From the NCBI GenBank assembly GCA_965227695.1, contig OZ245760.1:2356001-2420000 (forward strand): a stretch of DNA of 64,000 nt. Reading direction: 5' to 3'. Origin of the DNA: UBA1858 sp965227695. Its GTDB lineage: Bacteria; Pseudomonadota; Gammaproteobacteria; UBA4575. Below are positions 54,082 through 63,573 of the stretch, one piece after another (position 1 is the stretch's first letter; each line of letters begins with the position of its first letter). A model generated the notes under the pieces. That model was not told the DNA's origin. It saw only the letters and a list, made by a program, of their open reading frames with translations, and searched no databases. The position numbers and the translations under genes are program-made.

Positions 54082-55857
54082 TCAGTTTACCGCCTTTGCA
54101 CGCAGACGAATATTCAATTCCTTCAGCTGGCGTTCACTGACAGAAGCCGGGGCATCAGTAAGCGGACATGTGGCTGTTTGTGTTTTGGGAAATGCCATGA
54201 CATCACGAATTGAGTCACTGCCTGTCATCAGCATTATTAATCGGTCCAGACCAAATGCAATTCCGGCATGGGGAGGGCATCCATACTTCAGCGCCGTTAA
54301 AAGAAAGCCAAACTTGCTCTGTGCTTCTTCATCAGAAATATTCAGAACCTCGAACACCGCTTTTTGCATGTCATGCTTGTAGATACGCTCAGAGCCACCG
54401 CCCAGTTCTGTTCCATTAAGCACCATGTCATAGGCCCGGGAGAGACTGGCTCCCGGATCATCCAGCAGCTGCTGTGGCTGTTCCAGATTAGGTGCGGTAA
54501 AAGGATGATGCAGGGCATTCCAGCGGTTTTCTTTTTCATCCCATTCAAACATGGGGAAATCAACCACCCATAAAGGCTTCCACTGCCCTTCAATTAATTG
54601 TTTATCAATCCCGAGTTTCACGCGCAGTGCGCCTAATGCATCGTTAACAACGCCTGCTTTGTCTGCGCCAAAGAATAACAAATCGCCATTGGTAGCCTGG
54701 CTGCGTTGAAGTATCTGGTCGACCACATCGTCCGGTAAAAATTTAAGGATGGGACTCTGCAGTCCGTCCCTGCCCTGGGCAATGTCATTACATTTAATAT
54801 ACGCCAGTCCCCTGGCTCCATAATTACCAACAAATTTGGTGTAATCATCAATTTCTTTGCGCGTCAGCTCACTGCCATTTGGCAAACGCAATACTGCGAC
54901 ACGACCTTTGCTGTCATTGGCCGGACCACTGAATACTTTAAATTCCACCTCAGCCATCAGGTCAGTCACATCCACCAGCTCCAGCGGAATGCGCAGATCA
55001 GGCTTGTCCGAACCATAGCGATGCATGGCTTCTTGATAGGACATACGCGGGAATGGATCAGGCAGATCCACATCCAATGTGGCTTTAAACATGTCCCGCA
55101 TCATCCCTTCCATCATTACCATGACCTGCTCTTCACCCATAAATGAGGTTTCAATATCGAGCTGGGTAAACTCGGGCTGGCGGTCGGCGCGCAAATCTTC
55201 ATCACGAAAACAGCGCACGATCTGATAATAACGATCCATGCCGCTCATCATGAGTAATTGTTTAAAGATTTGTGGCGATTGCGGCAACGCAAAGAAAGCA
55301 CCGGGATGAGTACGACTGGGCACCAGGTAGTCACGCGCACCTTCAGGTGTGGCCTTGGTCAGCATGGGCGTCTCAATATCCAGAAAACCGTTCTGATCCA
55401 GAAACGTCCGCAGTGCCTGCACAACTTTAACGCGCATTTGCATGCGTTCCTGCATGATCGGGCGGCGCAGGTCAACATAACGATATCTCAGGCGTGATTC
55501 TTCATTGACGTCCTCATCATCAAGCTGAAACGGGGGCGTTTCCGATTCATTGAGAACATTTAACTGTGTGGCCAGACCTTCAATTTCTCCGGTGGCCAGA
55601 TCAGGGTTAATGGTACCCTCGGGGCGCTGACGGACTTTTACGGTCACCTGAAGCACATATTCATTGCGTATATGTTCGGCGAGGTTAAAAATATCGGCAT
55701 GGTCTGGATCAAACACCACCTGAAAAAGCCCCGTTCTGTCGCGTAAATCGACGAAAATAACACCACCGTGATCACGGCGGCGATTGACCCAGCCACATAA
55801 CGTAACTTCCTGATCAAGTTGTTCACGGGTGACTTTTCCACAATATTGCGTGCGCAT
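54082..55857 (-). CDS. aspS: Aspartate-tRNA ligase
   Basis: The 591-residue bacterial-type enzyme has the N-terminal OB fold (CGWVNRRRDHGGVIFVDLRD), class II motif 2 QIVRCFRDEDLRADRQPEF, the bacterial GAD insertion, and motif 3 GIAFGLDRLIMLMTG. Length and ends are normal. It is followed by a repeat cluster and preceded by DUF502 and fmdB, a standard order. Confidence 0.98.
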   Translation of the reverse strand: MRTQYCGKVTREQLDQEVTLCGWVNRRRDHGGVIFVDLRDRTGLFQVVFDPDHADIFNLAEHIRNEYVLQVTVKVRQRPEGTINPDLATGEIEGLATQLNVLNESETPPFQLDDEDVNEESRLRYRYVDLRRPIMQERMQMRVKVVQALRTFLDQNGFLDIETPMLTKATPEGARDYLVPSRTHPGAFFALPQSPQIFKQLLMMSGMDRYYQIVRCFRDEDLRADRQPEFTQLDIETSFMGEEQVMVMMEGMMRDMFKATLDVDLPDPFPRMSYQEAMHRYGSDKPDLRIPLELVDVTDLMAEVEFKVFSGPANDSKGRVAVLRLPNGSELTRKEIDDYTKFVGNYGARGLAYIKCNDIAQGRDGLQSPILKFLPDDVVDQILQRSQATNGDLLFFGADKAGVVNDALGALRVKLGIDKQLIEGQWKPLWVVDFPMFEWDEKENRWNALHHPFTAPNLEQPQQLLDDPGASLSRAYDMVLNGTELGGGSERIYKHDMQKAVFEVLNISDEEAQSKFGFLLTALKYGCPPHAGIAFGLDRLIMLMTGSDSIRDVMAFPKTQTATCPLTDAPASVSERQLKELNIRLRAKAVN

Positions 55858-55976
55858 GCTTAAGCTTCCTGGCTGAGATAATGAGGTTATTAGATATGGT
55901 TGCGGCGTTCTTCTATGACGTGTTTGCTACTTTATTCAAGTCACGATGAGTCAAGATTCATTGCGAGGGATGGATA

Positions 55977-56603
55977 TTACGGAGTCGTCTTCCCTGAATC
56001 AACATCGGGATGCCCGGTATTGGCTGCAATACCCAGTGACATTACCAGTTTTAACGCGGTTTCAATATCCATATCCAGTTCAATGGTGTCTTCCACGGGC
56101 ACGACCATAATGAACCCCGAAGTAGGGTTGGGTGTGGTGGGAACAAACACCATAATCGATTTCTTATCCATATGCGACTGGATCTCTGTGGCCGCGGCAC
56201 CGGTCTGAAAACATACCGTCCAGATACCTTTACGCGGGTATTCAATCAGCAACACTTTTCTGAATGACTCGCTGCCGGTTGACAGCAGGCTGGAAATGAT
56301 CTGTTTACTCGACAGATAGACACTTCTCACCAGTGGAATACGCGCCAGTAATGACTCCCATAACCTTAACAGCGTGCGACCAAGCAAATTGGCACCGATC
56401 ACACCGGTCACGAAAAGAATCACTAATGCCAGTAGCAGGCCAAAACCCGGAATTGTGAACCCCAGCAGCGTTTCGGGTCGCCACTCAACGGGTAACAAAA
56501 GCAACAGCCGATCCATCAGCTCAAGCAGGAACTTAATGACCAAAAACGTGATGCCCAAGGGCACCCAAACAAGTAAACCCGCAACCAGGTAGCGGCGTAT
56601 CAT
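55977..56603 (-). CDS. DUF502 family membrane protein
   Basis: The 208-residue protein has two N-terminal membrane segments (YLVAGLLVWVPLGITFLVIKF and GFGLLLALVILFVTGVIGANLLG) and the DUF502 blocks RIPLVRSVYLSSKQIISSLL and VFVPTTPNPTSGFIMVVP. Its function is unknown. It lies between fmdB and aspS, as in many gammaproteobacteria. Confidence 0.93.
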   Translation of the reverse strand: MIRRYLVAGLLVWVPLGITFLVIKFLLELMDRLLLLLPVEWRPETLLGFTIPGFGLLLALVILFVTGVIGANLLGRTLLRLWESLLARIPLVRSVYLSSKQIISSLLSTGSESFRKVLLIEYPRKGIWTVCFQTGAAATEIQSHMDKKSIMVFVPTTPNPTSGFIMVVPVEDTIELDMDIETALKLVMSLGIAANTGHPDVDSGKTTP

Positions 56604-56640
56604 GGTCTTTGGTTAATCATGGAATCGGGAAGTATGCAGA

Positions 56641-56973
56641 TCAGCCGGAGGACGCACTTGAGGAGGTTTTAGTCTCAGATGACTTGGATGATCCTTTTGA
56701 CGACCCGGCGCTATCACTTTTTGAACTGCTTTTTGAATCGCTTTTTTTATCACTTTGGGCCGAATCACTCTTGGCCAGATTTTTCTTGTTATCTGATTTG
56801 AAGTCCGTTTCATACCAGCCACTTCCACTGAGCCGGAAGCCGGCCGCGGACACGAGTTTTTTCAACGCATGCGCATGGCATGCGGGACACTCGGTCAGCA
56901 GATCGTCACTGATTTTCTGCAGCACTTCATGACGATGGCCACATTGCTGGCATTCATATTCATAAATAGGCAT
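56641..56973 (-). CDS. FmdB family zinc-ribbon protein
   Basis: The 110-residue protein begins MPIYEYECQQCGHRHEVLQK and has a second pair CPACHA, giving the CxxC...CxxC ribbon. The C-terminal half is a Ser/Lys/Asp-rich disordered tail, common in proteobacterial members. A regulatory role is annotated for the founding protein but not shown for this type. Confidence 0.92.
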   Translation of the reverse strand: MPIYEYECQQCGHRHEVLQKISDDLLTECPACHAHALKKLVSAAGFRLSGSGWYETDFKSDNKKNLAKSDSAQSDKKSDSKSSSKSDSAGSSKGSSKSSETKTSSSASSG

Positions 56974-57260
56974 GCGGTTTTTATCCCTGATTTATAATGG
57001 TGTGCGATTATATGGGGATGATTTGCAACATAACAAGTCACAAATGCGTGCAAGTCTGTCATTGACCGAGTGCACTGCCCTGACCCGCAGTGCTAACAGA
57101 CGTTGGCGTGACTTGATTTGACATTCCGACCAACGGCATAAGGATACCAACATGGGTCACACTTTCGAGTCCCGGTGGCACTATTCACCGCCTAAATTGC
57201 GATTATTTAACAGACCTGATTATGCTATCATTAAATAATATGGCGCTCAGGAGGCACGTC

Positions 57261-57674
57261 ATGAAACAGACTCTCATTTCCCACATGTTTGCAACGGCTG
57301 CATTCACATTACTGCTGGCTTCTCCCTTAATTGCAGAACAAAATGACACGCCCGCACCGCCCAGTGTCAAAGAAATTAACGCGGGCAAGGCCAGTCCGCA
57401 AAAACTTCAGATACGTACGGAAACCATCTACGAAACCAGCTTCTTGCCAGGAGTTCGCTTGTGCGAAGAAAATGAAGTGGACTATCGTGGTGAATTTCGC
57501 AAAGTAAACTGCCAGGATGAAGCCCTGATTGACGCGGTATCCACACGCAAACCAGACCCTTACAATTTGCGACCACATAATATTGTTGACGACCGCATCG
57601 ACCCGAACGGCAATGTATTTCGCATCAACTTTCGCCGCAAGGCATCTGTGGTTGAACCGACTGCGGATCAGTAA
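57261..57674 (+). CDS. Small exported hypothetical protein
   Basis: From ATG at 57261, preceded by a strong CAGGAGG ribosome-binding site, the protein has 137 residues with signal peptide HMFATAAFTLLLASPLIA. The mature part is polar with two cysteines (VRLCEENEV and VNCQDEAL) that could form a disulfide. I do not recognise the family. It converges on rlmD with an 10-bp gap. Confidence 0.7.
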   Translation: MKQTLISHMFATAAFTLLLASPLIAEQNDTPAPPSVKEINAGKASPQKLQIRTETIYETSFLPGVRLCEENEVDYRGEFRKVNCQDEALIDAVSTRKPDPYNLRPHNIVDDRIDPNGNVFRINFRRKASVVEPTADQ

Positions 57675-57684
57675 CGGCTTATTC

Positions 57685-58986
57685 TCAACGTTTGCGCGTA
57701 AACAATGCCATGGTTTCCACATGCCCGGTATGCGGGAACATGTTCAACACACTGACCCTGTCGAGCTGATAGCCCAGCGTATTGACAAGGTGGTCGGCAT
57801 CTCTTGCCAGGGTGCCGGGATGACATGACACATAAAGTACCTGCTTTGGGAGCATCGCGGCCAGCAGTTCAATGACCTCGCGCGCACCGGCACGGGGCGG
57901 ATCAATGACAACCTTATCCCAGTGACGCTGCAACCATTCGCACTGCGCATCAACCTCAAACAGGTTCTCTTTTTGAAACGCAACATTCTCAAGCCCGTTA
58001 TTACGGGCATTAACCCTGGCACGTTCGACCAGGGCCTCGTCACCCTCAATCCCCAGTACATGTTTGGCAAATTTTGCGACGGGCAAACTAAAGTTGCCAA
58101 GGCCACAAAATAAATCCAGCACCTCATCCGCAGAATCAGGCGATAACCAGTCAACTGCCTGGCGTACCATTTTTTGATTGATTTCATTATGTACCTGTAT
58201 GAAATCAATCGGCAGAAAATTCATGGTGATATCAAAAGGTGGCAAGCAATATTGAAGAAGAACGGGGTCTGTTTTCTGATTCAGAGGCACGACGGTATCC
58301 GGACCTTTGCTCTGCAGATAAACACTCACCTGGTATTGCTGTGCAAATTGTTCAAGCTGGTGCTGATCATCCGGCGAAAGAGGTGTCAGTATTCTGAAAA
58401 CCAGTGCCGTGGCACTGTCGGCCACACTGCATTCCACCTGGGGGACTTTATCTTTGATTGAAAACCCGGAAATCAAATCCGATAAGGGTGCAATCAGTCT
58501 GGCAACATCGGGATGCAGCACCTCACAATGCCACATATCGGTCACATAAGGCGCACCATATTCCCGGAAACCAACCAGTGCGCGACCTTTCTTTGCCACG
58601 TATTTTACCGCCAGTCGTGCGCGTCGCCGATAACCCCATACCTTATCAACAACCGGGGGATACACCCTTGCGGGGACAACATTGCCTATGCGACGCAAGG
58701 TATCCAGCACAGACTTTTGCTTGAAGTCAATTTGTGCCTGCGCATTAATGTGTTGCATTGAACAACCGCCACAGCGCATAAAATATTCACAGCGTGGCGT
58801 GATGCGTTGTGATACCGGACTCAAAACCTCGACCAGATTCGCCTCATCAAATTTCTTTTTCTTTTTCCTGCGTTCAAACGCAACCTTCTCACCCGTAATT
58901 GTGAAAGGGACAAACACGACTTTACCCTCCACATCGGCCACACCCCGACCATCCAGAGTGACGTCGATAATATTCGCTTCGCTCAT
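57685..58986 (-). CDS. rlmD: 23S rRNA (uracil(1939)-C(5))-methyltransferase
   Basis: From ATG at 58986 the protein has 433 residues. It has an N-terminal TRAM domain (IDVTLDGRGVADVEGKVVFV), the iron-sulfur cysteines CEYFMRCGGCSMQH plus a later Cys, and the SAM-binding block VLDLFCGLGNFSLPVA. The catalytic region DPPRAGAREVIELL and LYVSCHPGTLARD follows. It methylates U1939 of 23S rRNA. Confidence 0.96.
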   Translation of the reverse strand: MSEANIIDVTLDGRGVADVEGKVVFVPFTITGEKVAFERRKKKKKFDEANLVEVLSPVSQRITPRCEYFMRCGGCSMQHINAQAQIDFKQKSVLDTLRRIGNVVPARVYPPVVDKVWGYRRRARLAVKYVAKKGRALVGFREYGAPYVTDMWHCEVLHPDVARLIAPLSDLISGFSIKDKVPQVECSVADSATALVFRILTPLSPDDQHQLEQFAQQYQVSVYLQSKGPDTVVPLNQKTDPVLLQYCLPPFDITMNFLPIDFIQVHNEINQKMVRQAVDWLSPDSADEVLDLFCGLGNFSLPVAKFAKHVLGIEGDEALVERARVNARNNGLENVAFQKENLFEVDAQCEWLQRHWDKVVIDPPRAGAREVIELLAAMLPKQVLYVSCHPGTLARDADHLVNTLGYQLDRVSVLNMFPHTGHVETMALFTRKR

Positions 58987-59149
58987 AATAAATTTATACA
59001 CCATTGACTCATGCCATCAATGCAATGACATGACAGATTGAACTTCTGAAGTGGACACTGCTTAATAATTAACTTTAATTATTCTTATTGAATTTCCACG
59101 GCTCATTGAAGCGGATCATATCTGCTACCAAAAACTGCGTCACCCCCTG

Positions 59150-59535
59150 CCTGCTCGGAGATCTCGTGTATATCGTCATCCCCGCACATGTAGGGATCTT
59201 CATATCCTTGTCATCCCCGGCTTGATCGGGGATCTTTCAAACACTCTCTGTCATCCCCGACCTGATCGGGGATCTCGTATGAAGTCTGCAGAATAAAATT
59301 CCCGCTTACGCGGGAATGACCAGGAGGTGCGGTTGGGAATGACTTCATCGTCATCCCCGCACATGTGGGGATCTTCATATCCGCGTCATCCCCGACCTGA
59401 TCGGGGATCTCGTATGAATTGCGCAGAATAAAATTCCCGCTTACGCGGGAATGACGGGGAATGTTTTTGGGAATGACAAGGAGGTATAGTTGGGAATGAC
59501 CTCAGCGTCATCCCCGCGCACGCGGGGATCTCACA
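59150..59535. repeat. Intergenic cluster of ATTCCC and ATCCCC palindromes
   Basis: Most of the 59005-59681 gap is repeats: two ATTCCCGCTTACGCGGGAAT palindromes (59299 and 59434 regions) and at least six ATCCCC-type units. A larger block recurs with an offset of 175 bp (copies starting 59175 and 59350). Neither 59005-59149 nor 59536-59681 has a recognisable gene. Confidence 0.9.
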
Positions 59536-59681
59536 AAAACTTCCTTAGAAAAGCTATAAAATTGTAACTGCATCACAAAAATCATTATGATAAACCAACC
59601 AAAAACATCAAATCGGAAGATTATTGCCGCCTGTTCACCATTGCAGCAAGGCAACCCACAAAACATGGCACGCTATCAACC

Positions 59682-60224
59682 ATGAACATTCTGACTCGCA
59701 TGATTGTAACCCACAAACAAAACTGGCCACTGTTATTGGTGGCAATGACTATTTTTCTTACAGGCTGTTCATCAACGCCCAGCCGGCCGACAACCGCCGA
59801 ACAGCACACAAGTGGCCAAAGTAAAGCCTGGGAACAATCTACCGCGCAGGAATATTCCAAAGGACAGCAAATTGTCTCTATCGCCGATTCATTAATCGGC
59901 TCGCCCTATCGCTACGGTGGCGCCTCGCCGCGTGGATTTGATTGCAGCGGACTGGTCTACTACACCCACCAGCAACTGGACATTGCCGTACCGCGCACTA
60001 CAAAAGAACAGGCACGCTACCGCCCCCATAAACAACTCAAAACAATACAGCCGGGGGATATTTTATTTTTCCGAATATATGGAAGGCATGTGTCGCACGT
60101 AGGCATTTACGCGGGTAATCAAAAATTTATTCATGCGCCAAAATCCGGCAAATACGTTTCCTATGCCAGCATTAACGAGCCTTACTGGCGAGAACGCCTG
60201 GTAAAAGTCGCCACGCTTTATTGA
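59682..60224 (+). CDS. NlpC/P60 family lipoprotein peptidase
   Basis: The 180-residue protein has a lipobox IFLTGC and then the NlpC/P60 domain. The nucleophile motif is YRYGGASPRGFDCSGLVYYT, the catalytic His is in RHVSHVGIYAG, and KFIHAPKSGKYV completes the triad region. Such enzymes cut peptide stems of peptidoglycan (Spr/MepS-like). It is flanked on both sides by palindromic repeat clusters. Confidence 0.93.
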   Translation: MNILTRMIVTHKQNWPLLLVAMTIFLTGCSSTPSRPTTAEQHTSGQSKAWEQSTAQEYSKGQQIVSIADSLIGSPYRYGGASPRGFDCSGLVYYTHQQLDIAVPRTTKEQARYRPHKQLKTIQPGDILFFRIYGRHVSHVGIYAGNQKFIHAPKSGKYVSYASINEPYWRERLVKVATLY

Positions 60225-60254
60225 TCTGGTCGTATGGTCGATAAGTAAAGAAAG

Positions 60255-60402
60255 ATTCCCGCTTGCGCGGGAATGACGGGCAATGTTTTTGGGAATGACC
60301 ACAGTGTCATCCCCGTGCGTGCGGCGATCTTCATATCCTCGTCATCCCCGGCTTGATCGGGGATCTCCTGTATACCGTCATCCCCGCGAACGCGGGGATC
60401 TC
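60255..60402. repeat. Palindromic repeat cluster between NlpC/P60 and GIY-YIG genes
   Basis: It starts with ATTCCCGCTTGCGCGGGAAT (60255-60274), continues with ATCCCC-type units and ends GTCATCCCCGCGAACGCGGG followed by GATCTC. It stops about 15 bases before the end of the GIY-YIG gene. Confidence 0.9.
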
Positions 60403-60416
60403 AAAACAATGCCACA

Positions 60417-60707
60417 CTAAACCAAATCAAAATACAAATCTTTCCAGCTCGAATTAAATGCATCAATTAATTCAATCTTCCATGCCCGATTCCATTTCTT
60501 AATCTGTTTTTCACGTGTAATCGCCGACATCATCGATCCATGACACTCGTAATACACCAGCCTGGTTAGGTTGTATTTTTTAGCAAACCCATCACATTGC
60601 TTTTGTTTATGTAACCAGATTCGCTTCTGAAGCTGACTGGACACACCAATATAGAGTGTTTCATGTTTCTTATTAGTAATGATGTAAACACATGGCAATT
60701 TTTCCAT
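60417..60707 (-). CDS. Small GIY-YIG nuclease-superfamily protein
   Basis: The 96-residue single-domain protein has VYIITNKKHETLYIGVSS (the GIY...YIG pair as VYI...YIG), an Arg in LQKRIWLHK, and the catalytic Glu in ITREKQIKKWNR. Such stand-alone GIY-YIG proteins (UPF0213-like) are predicted nucleases of unknown substrate. It is flanked on both sides within 15-90 bases by dRS3-like palindromes, with no other partner. The gene shows a lower GC content than its neighbours, suggesting a separate history. Confidence 0.88.
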   Translation of the reverse strand: MEKLPCVYIITNKKHETLYIGVSSQLQKRIWLHKQKQCDGFAKKYNLTRLVYYECHGSMMSAITREKQIKKWNRAWKIELIDAFNSSWKDLYFDLV

Positions 60708-60794
60708 ATCGAAAACTTAATCGATAACGGTTGAGATAGAAATGAATTTTGTGCGCTGTCACACTATGAGACATCGTGTAATTTTACAGAGGCG

Positions 60795-61030
60795 GCACTT
60801 GGGAATGACTTCAGTGTCATCCTCATGCGTGCGGCGATCTTCATATCCGCATCATCCCCGGCTTGACCGGGGATCTCGTGTGAATTCAGCAAATAAGATT
60901 CCCGCTTACGCGGGAATGACAAGGAGGTATGGTTGGGAATGACTGGGGAGTAGTTCGGGATGTCGGGGTGGTCGTTGGGAATGACGAAGGTGAAGCTAGA
61001 AATGACGATGAGGCAGTTCGGAATTATGAC
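60795..61030. repeat. Palindromic repeat cluster between the GIY-YIG gene and sucC
   Basis: It holds ATCCCC-type units, ATTCCCGCTTACGCGGGAAT (60898-60917) and several degenerate GGGAATGAC half-units decaying toward 61030. The rest of the 60708-61107 gap has no gene; the last 75 bases should contain the sucC promoter. Confidence 0.88.
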
Positions 61031-61107
61031 TCATGGCATATTTGTGATTAACCAAAATAATATAGTTATGCTACTGTACCGCACAATCAAACAGACAAGA
61101 GCATGTT

Positions 61108-62277
61108 GTGTATATTCACGAATATCAGTCCAAGCGTTTACTTCATAGTTACGACATTCCCGTTCCACGCAGCGAAGTTTTCACACAGGGTGACAGTATT
61201 GAAAAATTCATTGCCAACTTTGGCAGTGAATCATGGATTGTGAAAGCCCAGGTGCATGCCGGTGGCCGGGGGAAGGCCGGCGGCATTTTATGGGCACATA
61301 CGCAGGAGGAACTCAAAAAAAGCATTAACAAACTTCTCGGACACCAGCTTGTTACCAAGCAGACGGATGCGGCCGGCTTGCCGATTAACACCCTGCTGGT
61401 GGAAAAGCCGGCAGAGATACAGCGAGAAATCTATTTAAGCCTGCTGGTCGACCGTACCAGCAAAAAAGTCACCGCCATTGCCTCGGCCGAAGGCGGCGTG
61501 AACATTGAACAGGTCGCTGCGGAATCGCCAGAGAAAATCGCCTCCGTCAGCATTCACAAGTCCTCCGGCATACAGGGTTATCACGCGCGCATTCTGGCCA
61601 GACAGTTACAATTAAATAAACCACAGTTCAGCCAGTTTTCACATATTCTCCGGCAGATGTATGCATTGTTTACCGACAGCGATGCTTCGCTGATTGAAAT
61701 TAACCCGCTGATTATCACGCAGGATGACACCCTGCTGGCACTCGATGCCAAAATGAATTTTGATGACAACGCATTATTTCGTCATAAAAAAATTGCCTCA
61801 TTAAAAGACCCGACCCAGGAAAACCCGATCGAACTCAAGGCCCGCCAGCATGACCTGAACTACGTCAAGCTGGATGGCACTGTGGGCTGCATTGTCAATG
61901 GTGCCGGGCTGGCCATGGCCACCATGGATTTAATCAAGCACCATGGCGGTGAACCGGCAAACTTTCTTGATGTCGGTGGCAACACCAATGCTGAACGTGT
62001 CACACAGGCATTTAACCTGTTACTGGAAGATAAAAACGTGCGCGCCATCTTCGTCAACATATTTGGTGGCATTGTGCGCTGCGATGTCATCGCAAAGGGA
62101 ATATTGCAGGCTATTGAACACACCGAATTAACATTACCCGTCATTGTGTTGCTTCAGGGTACCAACGCCGAAGAAGGCAAAGCCATACTAAAAGACCAGC
62201 ACCCGTGTTTGATGGCGGTAAGTGAGCTCACACAAGGCGCCACACTGGCCATCGAAAAAGCCGGAGGTCAGTCATGA
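61108..62277 (+). CDS. sucC: Succinate-CoA ligase [ADP-forming] subunit beta
   Basis: The 389-residue protein starts with GTG: MYIHEYQSKRLLHSYDIPVP after recoding. It has the ATP-grasp features VKAQVHAGGRGKAGG, LVEKPAEIQREIYLSLLVDR, the metal-binding LIEINPL and GTVGCIVNGAGLAMATMD with the C-terminal FVNIFGGIVRCD. It makes succinate from succinyl-CoA with ATP formation in the TCA cycle. A malate-CoA ligase (mtkA) is a close relative and less likely. It overlaps sucD by 4 bases (ATGA). Confidence 0.95.
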   Translation: MYIHEYQSKRLLHSYDIPVPRSEVFTQGDSIEKFIANFGSESWIVKAQVHAGGRGKAGGILWAHTQEELKKSINKLLGHQLVTKQTDAAGLPINTLLVEKPAEIQREIYLSLLVDRTSKKVTAIASAEGGVNIEQVAAESPEKIASVSIHKSSGIQGYHARILARQLQLNKPQFSQFSHILRQMYALFTDSDASLIEINPLIITQDDTLLALDAKMNFDDNALFRHKKIASLKDPTQENPIELKARQHDLNYVKLDGTVGCIVNGAGLAMATMDLIKHHGGEPANFLDVGGNTNAERVTQAFNLLLEDKNVRAIFVNIFGGIVRCDVIAKGILQAIEHTELTLPVIVLLQGTNAEEGKAILKDQHPCLMAVSELTQGATLAIEKAGGQS

Positions 62278-63143
62278 GTGTGTTAATTGACAACACCACG
62301 CGCATACTCTGCCAGGGCATTACTGGCAGCAATGGCACGTTTCATACCCAGAAGGCCATTGAATATGGCAGCCACATGGTCGCCGGCGTGACCCCGGGCA
62401 AGGGAGGCAGTACACACCTTGATTTACCCGTTTACAACACCGTGCAGGAAGCCACCGAACACCATGACATTGATGCCACCGCCATTTATGTGCCCGCGGC
62501 CTTTGCCGCCGATGCTATCCTCGAAGCCATTGAAGCCGAAATCCCGTTAATTGTATGCATCACTGAAGGCATTCCCGTGCAGGACATGATCCCGGTCAGC
62601 GACATCCTCGAAACCAGCCAGTCACTGCTCATTGGACCAAACTGCCCGGGCATCATCACCCCCGGGCAAAGCAAAATTGGCATCATGCCCGGCGCCATCC
62701 ATAAACCCGGCAACGTCGGCATAGTTTCACGCTCAGGCACACTGACTTACGTGGCCGTCAACCAGACCAAAGACCATGGCCAATCAACTTGCATTGGCAT
62801 TGGCGGCGACCCCATTCACGGACTTGACTTCATCGAATGCCTGACCATGTTTGAGCACGACAGCGACACCGATGTCATTGTGATGGTGGGCGAAATTGGC
62901 GGGACGGCGGAAGAAGAAGCGGCGGAATTCATACAAAGTGCGGTCAGCAAACCGGTGGTGAGTTACATCGCCGGGGTCAGCGCCCCGCCCGGCAAACGCA
63001 TGGGCCATGCCGGTGCCATTATCAGCGGCGGCAAAGGCACCGCCGCCGACAAATACAATGCACTCGAAAAAGCCGGCGTGCATACAGTAAAAACACTGGC
63101 GGACATTGGTGCGGCGGTAAGTGAAGTACTACAAATACGCTAG
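62274..63143 (+). CDS. sucD: Succinate-CoA ligase subunit alpha
   Basis: The 289-residue protein has the CoA-binding Rossmann part (ILCQGITGSNGTFHTQKAIEYG, VAGVTPGKGG), IGPNCPGIITPG, VSRSGTLTYV and the phosphohistidine motif RMGHAGAIISGGKGTA. Length is normal. It is followed by a long palindromic repeat cluster rather than sucAB or a regulator. Confidence 0.97.
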   Translation: MSVLIDNTTRILCQGITGSNGTFHTQKAIEYGSHMVAGVTPGKGGSTHLDLPVYNTVQEATEHHDIDATAIYVPAAFAADAILEAIEAEIPLIVCITEGIPVQDMIPVSDILETSQSLLIGPNCPGIITPGQSKIGIMPGAIHKPGNVGIVSRSGTLTYVAVNQTKDHGQSTCIGIGGDPIHGLDFIECLTMFEHDSDTDVIVMVGEIGGTAEEEAAEFIQSAVSKPVVSYIAGVSAPPGKRMGHAGAIISGGKGTAADKYNALEKAGVHTVKTLADIGAAVSEVLQIR

Positions 63144-63174
63144 CCCAAGGACACACATTCACGGGCATACTACG

Positions 63175-63544
63175 AGATCCCCGATCAGGCCGGGGATGAC
63201 AGAGTGTTTGAAAGATCCCCGATCAGGCCGGGGATGACGAAGTGTCATTCCCAACTTGATTGGGAATCTTGTTCCATCACTTTGCGAGATCCCCGCTTAC
63301 GCGGGGATGACGAGGAACGCCGGGGATGACAGAGTGTGTGAAAGATCCCCGATCAGGTCGGGGATGACAGAATAGCTGATAGATCCCCGGTCAAGCCGGG
63401 GATGACGAGGAAGTCCTCCTCAACTACTGCATCGTCATTCCCAACCACTCCCCCGTCATTCCCGCGAACGCGGGAATCTGATTCTGCTGTCTTCCCCCGC
63501 CATTCCCAACTACCCCCCGTCATTCCCGTGACAACGGGAATCTC
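63175..63544. repeat. Palindromic repeat cluster after sucD
   Basis: It contains several GATCCCCGATCAGG-type palindromes, ATTCCCAACTTGATTGGGAAT (63247-63267), ATTCCCGCGAACGCGGGAAT (63458-63477) and ATTCCCGTGACAACGGGAAT (63522-63541). It fills the 63144-63573 gap between convergent sucD and cysQ. Confidence 0.9.
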
Positions 63545-63573
63545 ACCATTTCATCAAACCAACACCCAAGACA

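Noticed and set aside
59150..59535. CRISPR array
   Set aside because: The repeats are short palindromes in both orientations with irregular spacing and no uniform spacers, and there are no cas genes.
59040..61100. Prophage or integrative element
   Set aside because: No integrase, phage structural gene or tRNA attachment site in this stretch; only repeats, a lipoprotein peptidase and the small nuclease.
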